A stretch of DNA of 6,454 bases from Bacteroidota bacterium (GTDB lineage Bacteria; Bacteroidota; Bacteroidia; Bacteroidales; Prolixibacteraceae): positions 1-6,454 of the forward strand of contig JAUYEQ010000178.1 of the NCBI GenBank assembly GCA_030691295.1. Direction: 5' to 3'. The notes under the pieces are model-generated. The model saw only the letters and a list, made by a program, of their open reading frames with translations, was not told the origin of the DNA and ran no database searches. Shown one piece after another: positions 1 to 5,087 of the stretch (position 1 is the stretch's first letter; every line of letters begins with the position of its first letter). The position numbers and the translations under genes were made by a program.

Positions 1-20
1 GTTGGTTTGAACCCTTTTTT
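1..20 (+). terminator. Possible terminator cut by the left edge
   Basis: GTT at 1-3 can pair with AAC at 10-12, and a run of six T follows CCC at 15-20. If the two bases just left of the window were GG, the stem would be GGGTT/AACCC with a six-base loop and a T-run, a good intrinsic terminator for a plus-strand gene arriving from the left. Only three base pairs are visible, so this rests on bases I cannot see. It also conflicts with the possible minus-strand ORF that crosses the same bases. Confidence 0.2.
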
Positions 21-229
21 GCACTCAAGTCATTTTTAAAGGCAATAATGCAAAACAATCTGTCAAGTTCCGAAAATATCCAATTCTCAATCATTTGAGA
101 AAAACAGGGTTATCGGACTGGACTCATGGTTAAATATTTGAAAACTTATGAATAGGTTATGATGATCTGCTAAATATTACAGAATCTCAAATATTTTCTT
201 TGGCAGGAAGTCAGATTCAGAATCTTAGA
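1..229. other. Left-edge region without a convincing gene
   Basis: This AT-rich stretch lies downstream of rsmD and contains no ORF I can name. On the minus strand a reading frame opens at an ATG at 94-92 and stays open to the left edge (31 complete codons, beginning MIENWIFSELDRLF). It could be the start of the next minus-strand gene, with a leader of about 135 bp, but 31 codons is too short to exclude chance. A 7-bp inverted repeat with a 4-nt loop (84-90/95-101) and a 10-nt one based on the self-complementary AAATATTT (132-141/187-196) are present; neither has a proper terminator tail. No tRNA or clear promoter was found. A weak terminator-like sequence at the extreme left is listed separately. 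Confidence 0.5.
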
Positions 230-769
230 TTATTCTTCAACAGCAAAAATACTGAAATGAACACTGCCATATCTGCGCAAATTCTGAAAATTAGGATGTG
301 CTGAGTAATCAAACTGCCCGGAATGTTCCAGAATGAACATTCCGCCGGGTTTTAATAAATTATTTTTGAAAATGAGATCAGCAACCTCCGAAAACTTGGG
401 GTGGTCGTAAGGCGGATCAGCAAAAATCAAGTCAAACTGCTCATGAATTCTGGCTGCAAAAACAAAAACATTCGATTTTACCACCCTGATATTTTTTTCT
501 CCCAGTTTTTCAATCACTTCTTTGATGAATTGAATATGAGCTACATTGATTTCAACTGCTGTCACATCCGGACAACCACGGGATACCAGTTCGTAACTGA
601 TACTGCCTGTTCCTGAAAACAGATCAAGTGCCCTGATACCCTCAAAATCAATTGAATTCTGAAGTATATTGAACAAGCTTTCTTTAGCCATGTCGGTGGT
701 TGGCCGGGCTTTAAACGATTTGCCGGGACTAAAAACCCTGCCTTTGTATTTTCCTCCGACTATTCGCAT
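230..769 (-). CDS. rsmD: 16S rRNA (guanine(966)-N(2))-methyltransferase RsmD
   Basis: This 179-residue protein is a complete class I SAM-dependent methyltransferase of the RsmD family. In that family the enzyme methylates N2 of G966 in 16S rRNA, using SAM, on assembling 30S particles in the cytoplasm. Visible motifs in order are the N-terminal MRIVGGKYKGR substrate-binding start, RPTTDMAKESLFNIL (22-36), the SAM-binding loop DLFSGTG (49-55), an acidic end of strand 2 at AVEIN (71-75), the catalytic DPPY (118-121) typical of amino-group N-methylation, and ILEHS (146-150). Length is normal for the family. The ATG at 769 overlaps the end of the DUF3822 gene by 10 bp, which suggests translational coupling at the end of a three-gene operon. 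No Shine-Dalgarno is present. A 10-bp inverted repeat lies inside the gene near codons 142-152. Confidence 0.95.
   Translation of the reverse strand: MRIVGGKYKGRVFSPGKSFKARPTTDMAKESLFNILQNSIDFEGIRALDLFSGTGSISYELVSRGCPDVTAVEINVAHIQFIKEVIEKLGEKNIRVVKSNVFVFAARIHEQFDLIFADPPYDHPKFSEVADLIFKNNLLKPGGMFILEHSGQFDYSAHPNFQNLRRYGSVHFSIFAVEE
319..353 (+). terminator. Inverted repeat inside rsmD, terminator-like on the antisense strand
   Basis: CGGAATGTTC (319-328) and GAACATTCCG (335-344) are perfect reverse complements around a 6-nt loop. Read on the plus strand, the stem is followed by CCGGG and then TTTT (350-353) and an AT-rich stretch, so it resembles a weak terminator for transcripts antisense to rsmD. 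On the sense strand it is a hairpin over the codons for PGGMFILEHSG, with no T-run. A 10-bp perfect stem is well above the 5-7 bp background of this window. Whether it works is unknown. Confidence 0.3.
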
Positions 770-1605
770 TGATATGTATTTAAAAGGCTTATAAACTGGT
801 GTTTTTGAACTTTGTCAAAAGTGCTGCTGTAATTAAAATTTGCCGGAGGTTTCATAAAATAAACATTGCTGACATACTTTTTTAGCTGGCGGATATAACC
901 AGAATCATCGGCGACATAACCTCCGATTAATAGTTCATCGCGTTCAGGATCGATTTGCAAAGTATGACAGATGTTCAGGGTGTAATACAGAAAGTCGGAT
1001 TCGTTTTTGAAATAAAAGCTGTTGAAAAGAGCTATTTGCATGTCTTTTATCGCGATCATCCTGATGTATTTCTTTTCAAAGTTGATTAGTAACGAATTTC
1101 TCTTTTCGTTTCGCTGATTAACGGCAGCGGCCAGCATAGGTATTGATTTATGTTTCAAATTGAATTCGGTAAACTTTCGGTTGAGCAAGGTGATTAATTC
1201 TTTGGGATAACTGAATATCAATTGCTGATTGAATCCCGGCAAATCGTTTACCGCAATATCTTCATTTTTGCTTATATCGTTGGTCAGTCCTGCAACTTTT
1301 TCAGCAAGTTGAAAACCGGAATATGTTTTTGGAAGCAGGCTTGCTTTATGGGTTGAATAAATAATTGAAACCGATTGAAAGGAAGCATTTAATTTGTCTT
1401 CCTGATCAAATATTGCTTCAATTTTTTTTGCAAGGAATTGCAATTTGCCAACGATTAAAGGAATATGCCTTAAAACGATGTATTTCTTTCGGATAACGTC
1501 AAGGATAGAAAAAGAAAATCCATCCAGGCCAACCTGGATGGATAGATTATATTCTGATGCTAGTTTTAAATCGAATGTGTCGTCAACAAAATTTAATTCA
1601 TGCAT
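760..1605 (-). CDS. DUF3822 family protein, possibly ASKHA/PilM-like fold
   Basis: This 281-residue soluble protein matches, from memory, the DUF3822 family of Bacteroidota, whose function is not known to me. Recognisable family-like stretches are LSIQVGLDGFSFSILD (21-36), a central beta segment LLINFEKKYIRMIAIKD (172-188), IALFNSFYFKNESDFLYYTLN (191-211) and LLIGGYVADDSGYIRQLKKYV (225-245). The early beta-hairpin with LDGFSFSI and the late LIGGY followed by a helix resemble the two halves of actin-like (ASKHA) proteins such as PilM; that is my inference. No signal peptide or membrane helix is seen. The gene starts 9 bp after the membrane-protein gene and overlaps rsmD by 10 bp, so all three are probably co-expressed. 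A strong hairpin with a T-rich tail sits at codons 21-32. Confidence 0.85.
   Translation of the reverse strand: MHELNFVDDTFDLKLASEYNLSIQVGLDGFSFSILDVIRKKYIVLRHIPLIVGKLQFLAKKIEAIFDQEDKLNASFQSVSIIYSTHKASLLPKTYSGFQLAEKVAGLTNDISKNEDIAVNDLPGFNQQLIFSYPKELITLLNRKFTEFNLKHKSIPMLAAAVNQRNEKRNSLLINFEKKYIRMIAIKDMQIALFNSFYFKNESDFLYYTLNICHTLQIDPERDELLIGGYVADDSGYIRQLKKYVSNVYFMKPPANFNYSSTFDKVQKHQFISLLNTYQCE
1508..1543 (-). terminator. Terminator-like hairpin in the 5' part of the DUF3822 gene
   Basis: On the minus (sense) strand, ATCCATCCAGG (1543-1533) and CCTGGATGGAT (1528-1518) form a perfect 11-bp stem around a TTGG loop. TTTCTTTTTC follows immediately (1517-1508). This is the layout of an intrinsic terminator, but it lies in coding sequence, over the codons for SIQVGLDG followed by FSFS. 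The stem starts 62 nt after the A of the ATG. It may act as an attenuator when translation fails, or be a by-product of the conserved protein motif. Confidence 0.4.
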
Positions 1606-1614
1606 AAGGAAAAG

Positions 1615-2247
1615 TTATTCCCAGTTACCGGCATTGTTAATTGTTTCTTCCAATGATCCGACTTTTAATCCGGGATATTTGTCGTTTGTTCTTCTGGATT
1701 CATTAAGATTAATTATCAACTGTCTGTCGAGTCCTCTCAGAATTGTGTTGTTGTGCGCTTTTGCTTCGAAAACAGGTACTTTAATTCCTGATCCGGTAGT
1801 AATAATGCCTGCTCCCAATTGGAACATTGCAACAGTGTCCGGAACCGGAACAAATTTAATGTCATCAATTTTATATCCTTTACCGAAGATGGTATCTAAA
1901 ACATTAACATAGACAGTATCACGGATGATCTTACCTTCTTTTAAAGCCTGTTTTTCTGTCCATCCGGCTTCGATCATACTGTCAGTTAACATACCAATTT
2001 TACGAACCAGGGGTAATTCGCCTGTTTTAACAAAATTGATCAAAGTATCCCAACTTCCGGTAAATTTGCCGTGTATATCTTTGTATGCAATTTCTGCTTT
2101 ACGGATATCTTTCAGACGTTCAATGGTTGCATCATATCTTTCCTTCTTTGCTTTTTCAAAGTCCAGAGGTCTTTCGACGCTTGTGTACAATAAATAAGCG
2201 AGAATTATTGCAACTGCAACCAGAACGATTTGTATTACTGTTTTCAT
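1615..2247 (-). CDS. Single-pass membrane protein of unknown function, pseudopilin-like topology
   Basis: I do not recognise a named family. The 210-residue product starts with a very short positively charged segment (MK), then one hydrophobic helix at about residues 4-22 (VIQIVLVAVAIILAYLLYT), then a charged helical stretch (30-52). Next comes KAEIAYKDIHGKFTGSWDTLINFVKTG (50-76), which resembles the region after the membrane helix of type II/IV pseudopilins (aligned aromatic residue, GKF/Y, 'W/Y..L..F'). The C-terminal part (106-210) is mainly beta-forming and polar. No prepilin peptidase site (G before F.E) or lipobox is visible, so it is more likely an inner-membrane-anchored periplasmic protein than a processed pilin. 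It is the first gene of the operon with DUF3822 and rsmD, 9 bp before the former. The start at 2247 is the first ATG ahead of the membrane helix. Confidence 0.8.
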   Translation of the reverse strand: MKTVIQIVLVAVAIILAYLLYTSVERPLDFEKAKKERYDATIERLKDIRKAEIAYKDIHGKFTGSWDTLINFVKTGELPLVRKIGMLTDSMIEAGWTEKQALKEGKIIRDTVYVNVLDTIFGKGYKIDDIKFVPVPDTVAMFQLGAGIITTGSGIKVPVFEAKAHNNTILRGLDRQLIINLNESRRTNDKYPGLKVGSLEETINNAGNWE

Positions 2248-2281
2248 CTTACGAGTTTTAAGATTAGTTTTTGATTGGTTG

Positions 2282-2289
2282 CAAATTTA
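2282..2289 (-). promoter_or_regulatory. Bacteroidota-type -7 box for the DUF3822/rsmD operon
   Basis: Read on the minus strand this is TAAATTTG, an exact match to the Bacteroidota -7 consensus TAnnTTTG. It lies 34 nt upstream of the ATG at 2247, giving an expected leader of about 25-30 nt. No clear TTTG -33 element is found at the usual 19-21 bp spacing, so support is partial. It is the only plausible promoter upstream of the three-gene operon in the divergent spacer. Confidence 0.35.
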
Positions 2290-2307
2290 TAAAAAAAAAT
2301 AATTTAG

Positions 2308-2315
2308 AATCTTTG
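2308..2315 (+). promoter_or_regulatory. Candidate -7 box for the helicase gene
   Basis: AATCTTTG matches the Bacteroidota -7 consensus TAnnTTTG except for the first base. It ends 23 nt before the helicase ATG, so the leader would be short (about 15-20 nt). No convincing -33 element was found at the correct spacing. The 91-bp divergent spacer (2248-2338) must hold promoters for both directions unless they lie inside the genes. Confidence 0.25.
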
Positions 2316-2338
2316 GTTTTGTTTTATTTTAGCCGTGT

Positions 2339-3763
2339 ATGATAAAAAAACACATTCAATCTGAAATAATCAATAATCTGGGAAAATTACCCACTTCCGG
2401 TCAGGAGGAACTTTCGCTTAAACTAGCTGATTTTGTTGCAGAATCGGAGCTTGATGCGATATTTTTACTGAAAGGATATGCAGGTACCGGTAAAACTACA
2501 ATGTTGAGTTCGCTGGTCAAAACGTTTACAAAATTCAAATTCAGATCGGTTTTACTGGCTCCAACCGGTCGTGCAGCAAAAGTTTTGTCAAGTTATACCG
2601 GCCAGAACGCATATACTATTCATAAAAACATATACCGGCAACAATCTTCAAGTGATGGATCAGGCAGATTTGTACTGAATAAAAACCTTTTCAAAGACAC
2701 ATTTTTTATTGTTGACGAAGCATCCATGATTTCCAATTCGAATGCAGAAACTTCGATTTTCGGTTCGGGCCGTTTGCTGGAGGATTTGATAGAATATGTT
2801 TATTCAGGAACAAATTGCCGCCTTTTTCTGGTGGGCGACACCGCTCAGCTTCCACCGGTTGGCTTGGATGTAAGTCCGGCTTTATCGAAAAAGGACCTCG
2901 ATTTTTACGATCGTTGTGTTTATGAATATGAACTGACAGAAGTTGTAAGGCAGGATATGCATTCAGGAATATTATTCAATGCAACTTTTATTCGGAACCT
3001 GATTACGGAAGGAAGTTATACTTCCGGATACTTTCACCTTGAATGTAAACAATTCGAAGACATCCGCAGAATTTCAGGAGCAGACCTGATCGAGGAAATA
3101 TCGACCTGTTACGATCGTTTTGGCTTGATTGAAACGATTGTGGTTACCAGGTCGAACAAACGTGCCAATAAATTCAACGAAGGCATCAGAAGCACGATTC
3201 TGTACAAAGAGGCCGACATCTCGGTTGGCGATCTGATAATGATTGTAAAAAACAATTATTTCTGGCTCGAAGCAAACGAAAAAATTGATTTTATTGCCAA
3301 TGGCGATATTGCTGAAATTATTGCCATATACAAACATGAAGAGTTGTATGGTTTCAGGTTTGCAAATATCAGTCTCCGTTTGCTCGATTATCCTGACATT
3401 GAATTTGACTGTAAGATTATTCTGGATACGTTAAGCATTGAATCAGCTGCTTTAAACAGCGAGCAAAACCGAAAGCTGTTTGATGCTGTTGCAGAAGATT
3501 ATCAGGACATCCGAAGTAAAAAGAAACGCTGGGAAAAGATTCGCGAGAATCCTTATTTTAATGCGCTTCAGGTAAAATTCGCCTATGCGGTTACCTGCCA
3601 CAAGGCGCAGGGAGGTCAATGGAACGCCGTTTTTGTCGATCAGGGTTATTTAACCGAAGAGATGCTGAACAAGGAATTTCTGAGATGGCTTTACACTGCA
3701 TTCACCCGCCCGACAGAAAGGTTGTATCTGGTGAATTTCAATAAACAGTTTTTTGAACAGTAA
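2339..3763 (+). CDS. ATP-dependent RecD/Dda-like SF1 DNA helicase
   Basis: This 474-residue protein is a complete superfamily 1 helicase of the RecD/Dda (SF1B, normally 5'-3') type. Motifs in order are Walker A GYAGTGKTT (46-54), Ia APTGRAAKVL (74-83), Walker B FIVDEASM (123-130), motif III LVGDTAQLPPVG (164-175), motif IV VVRQ (202-205), motif V YAVTCHKAQGGQW (416-428) and motif VI YTAFTRPTERL (452-462). GDLIMIVKNN...NGDIAEI (297-327) looks like the SH3-like 2B insertion of this group. Length is short, close to Dda rather than to RecD2 with its long N-terminal region. It probably unwinds DNA in repair or replication restart; the exact role cannot be read from sequence. It is transcribed divergently from the rsmD operon, and its 3' end overlaps rnz by 26 bp. 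The ATG at 2339 has no Shine-Dalgarno. Confidence 0.92.
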   Translation: MIKKHIQSEIINNLGKLPTSGQEELSLKLADFVAESELDAIFLLKGYAGTGKTTMLSSLVKTFTKFKFRSVLLAPTGRAAKVLSSYTGQNAYTIHKNIYRQQSSSDGSGRFVLNKNLFKDTFFIVDEASMISNSNAETSIFGSGRLLEDLIEYVYSGTNCRLFLVGDTAQLPPVGLDVSPALSKKDLDFYDRCVYEYELTEVVRQDMHSGILFNATFIRNLITEGSYTSGYFHLECKQFEDIRRISGADLIEEISTCYDRFGLIETIVVTRSNKRANKFNEGIRSTILYKEADISVGDLIMIVKNNYFWLEANEKIDFIANGDIAEIIAIYKHEELYGFRFANISLRLLDYPDIEFDCKIILDTLSIESAALNSEQNRKLFDAVAEDYQDIRSKKKRWEKIRENPYFNALQVKFAYAVTCHKAQGGQWNAVFVDQGYLTEEMLNKEFLRWLYTAFTRPTERLYLVNFNKQFFEQ

Positions 3764-4667
3764 TCACATCGCCTTCCGAAATCGCTCGCGTATTGGGGAA
3801 AATTGCCTTTGCTTCTTCCAGAATGGGAGTGTGGTCTTTGTATCTGGCCGAAAAATGTCCGATCAGCAATTGCCCGGCCTGAGCTTTCAAAGCAACTTCA
3901 GCAGCTTCTTTTCCGGTTGAGTGAAAAGTTGTATTTGCCAATTTCCGGTTATCTTCGGCAAAAGTTGCTTCGTGGTAAAGCAAATCAACATTTTTGATTG
4001 ATCCGATGTACGATTCATCGAATCTGGTGTCGCTGCAAAAGGCGAACGAACGCGCTTTGAATTTTTTTACAGTTAGTTGTGAATGTGGGATTAACTGCCC
4101 TTCGCTGGTTAAAAAGTCACCTCCTTCTTTTATCCTTTGTCTTTCGCAGATGGGAATCTGGTATTCTTCAATTTTTTTTGCCAGTAAATTTGGCAAGGCT
4201 GGCTTTTCATCGAATCTGAAACCACAGGTTGGTATGCGGTGCGACAGCGGAAATGAATATACTGAGACTTTCGCATCTTCGTAAATCAACTGCTCCCGTT
4301 TGAAATTTAAGGGATGAAAAACGATCTTCATCGGAATTTCGTCAGCATAAAGGAAATTCAATTGTGCAGTAATGTATTTCTGAAGTTCGGAGTGCGAATA
4401 AATATGCAGGTCTTTTTCACGTCCAAGCAATATCATGGTCGAAATGAGCCCTATCAGGCCAAAGATATGGTCGCCATGAAGATGGGTAATGAAGATATGA
4501 TCAATTTTCGAAAATCCGATTTTGAATTTTCTCATTTGCGTTTGGGTTCCCTCGCCACAATCGATCAAAAAAAACCGCCCAAGTACATTGAGTACCTGGG
4601 CGGTTGGATATCTGTTTGATGTTGGTAATGCTGAACTTGTTCCGAGTATGGTCAGTTGAAAAGACAT
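3738..4667 (-). CDS. rnz: Ribonuclease Z (tRNA 3' endonuclease), short form
   Basis: RNase Z cuts tRNA precursors after the discriminator base so that CCA can be added. With the ATG at 4667 the product has 309 residues, the usual short-form length. The metallo-beta-lactamase metal ligands are all present: HLHGDH (62-67), H143 in FPLSH, D213 in CSDTR, H249 in HST and H271 in IGHFSARY. The N-terminus ILGTSSALPT (7-16) and FLIDCGEGTQ (33-42) are typical. In the flexible arm, the GP motif after 'IP' of the B. subtilis/E. coli type is replaced by IPICERQRIKEGGDF (171-185). A longer reading from a TTG at 4682 adds five residues but is unlikely, because ILGTSSALP normally starts within a few residues of the N-terminus. 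It follows the STAS gene by 22 bp, probably co-transcribed, and overlaps the helicase tail to tail by 26 bp. Confidence 0.95.
   Translation of the reverse strand: MSFQLTILGTSSALPTSNRYPTAQVLNVLGRFFLIDCGEGTQTQMRKFKIGFSKIDHIFITHLHGDHIFGLIGLISTMILLGREKDLHIYSHSELQKYITAQLNFLYADEIPMKIVFHPLNFKREQLIYEDAKVSVYSFPLSHRIPTCGFRFDEKPALPNLLAKKIEEYQIPICERQRIKEGGDFLTSEGQLIPHSQLTVKKFKARSFAFCSDTRFDESYIGSIKNVDLLYHEATFAEDNRKLANTTFHSTGKEAAEVALKAQAGQLLIGHFSARYKDHTPILEEAKAIFPNTRAISEGDVITVQKTVY
4567..4605 (-). terminator. Terminator-like hairpin in the 5' part of rnz
   Basis: On the minus (sense) strand, AACCGCCCAGGTAC (4605-4592) pairs with GTACTTGGGCGGTT (4586-4573) around a 5-nt loop. This is a 14-bp stem with a single G-U wobble, and the last T pairs of the stem run into six further T (4572-4567). 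It has the full layout of a GC-rich intrinsic terminator but lies in coding sequence, over the codons for TAQVLNVLGRFF. The stem starts 62 nt after the A of the ATG. It could be an attenuator relieved by the leading ribosome. On the other strand the T-run is on the wrong side, so it could only act on rnz mRNA. Confidence 0.45.
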
Positions 4668-4689
4668 TTTTTGGTCTGACAAAGTCAGA
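4651..4689 (-). promoter_or_regulatory. Possible alternative hairpins around the rnz start
   Basis: On the minus strand, TCTGAC (4689-4684), directly after the STAS stop codon, pairs with GTCAGA (4680-4675) across a TTT loop and ends 7 nt before the rnz ATG (4667). GTCAG (4680-4676) can instead pair with CTGAC (4655-4651), which would place the ATG in a 20-nt loop. Six base pairs is close to chance level for this window, so a role in rnz translation is only a possibility. Confidence 0.25.
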
Positions 4690-5043
4690 TTATATTATTT
4701 CCTTTTCATTCAGAAGGTTCTCAGCTTCTTTTACTGTTTTTGTAATAAGTAAAACAGTATGAAGCATCGAAATCCTGATGATCTGCTCAACATCGGATTG
4801 GAGTCCGGTCAATACAAATGTACCTGTTGAATCTTCACATAAACGGTTGGCAACCAAAATGGCGCTTAAACCTGAAGAGTCGCAGTATTCACAATCACTG
4901 ACGTCCAGAATGATGTTCTTTTCACCGTTCGCATTTATCACTACAAGTTCTGATTTTAAATCCGGAGCATTGTTGGTGTCCAGTCTGTCAGTCAAAACTT
5001 TAACAAGTGTATAGCCTTCTAATTTAATTATATCGAAATCCAT
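4690..5043 (-). CDS. STAS-domain protein, anti-sigma factor antagonist-like
   Basis: This 117-residue protein is a single STAS domain of the SpoIIAA/RsbV type. The beta strand ending ILDVSDCEYCDSSGLSAILVA (45-65) carries the DSSGL motif (55-59), with Ser56/Ser57 at the position phosphorylated by anti-sigma-factor kinases in the family. The later FVLTGLQSDVEQIIRISMLHTVLLITKTVKEA (76-107) is the usual STAS C-terminal half. In known systems such proteins bind a serine kinase/anti-sigma factor in the cytoplasm and release a partner when unphosphorylated. No partner kinase, phosphatase or sigma factor is in the window. It starts 44 bp after the rpsA stop codon with no recognisable promoter between, and is followed by rnz. 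I recall STAS genes beside rnz in other Bacteroidota, but cannot check this here. Confidence 0.88.
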   Translation of the reverse strand: MDFDIIKLEGYTLVKVLTDRLDTNNAPDLKSELVVINANGEKNIILDVSDCEYCDSSGLSAILVANRLCEDSTGTFVLTGLQSDVEQIIRISMLHTVLLITKTVKEAENLLNEKEII

Positions 5044-5087
5044 AGACGCAATTTAAGAAATCCTGATGGATTTGTAATAACCTTAAA

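Noticed and set aside
1..14. T-loop-like GGTTCAAACC on the minus strand, suggesting a tRNA
   Set aside because: No acceptor stem, anticodon arm or D arm can be built around it.
84..101. 7-bp hairpin TTCTCAA/TTGAGAA as a terminator of the rsmD operon
   Set aside because: On the minus strand the T-run precedes rather than follows the stem, so it does not have terminator layout.
1445..1912. 155-codon plus-strand ORF and other antisense ORFs (401-616, 1925-2197, 3074-3337, 3994-4284, 4314-4619, 4778-5014, 5610-5795)
   Set aside because: All lie opposite genes with clear family motifs or operon context, and their translations show no recognisable domain or motif.
2246..2264. 6-bp stem ATCTTA/TAAGAT touching the start codon of the membrane-protein gene
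   Set aside because: Chance-level stem with a 7-nt loop; nothing else supports a regulatory role.
2339..3763. Helicase as part of a defence system
   Set aside because: There is no nuclease, methylase or other defence gene beside it, and the surrounding genes are housekeeping; a chromosomal RecD/Dda-like helicase is enough.
4668..4682. TTG at 4682-4680 as the start of rnz (five extra residues)
   Set aside because: The ATG at 4667 puts ILGTSSALP at the normal distance from the N-terminus, and the TTG lies within an inverted repeat just after the STAS stop.
4769..5068. 12-nt direct repeat GAAATCCTGATG at 4769-4780 and 5057-5068, near both ends of the STAS gene
   Set aside because: About one 12-nt repeat is expected by chance in a window of this length, and there is no sign of insertion or duplication.
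5058..5073. Hairpin AAATCC-TGAT-GGATTT between rpsA and the STAS gene
   Set aside because: Only 6 bp, AT-rich and without a T-run; stems of this size are expected several times by chance in this window.
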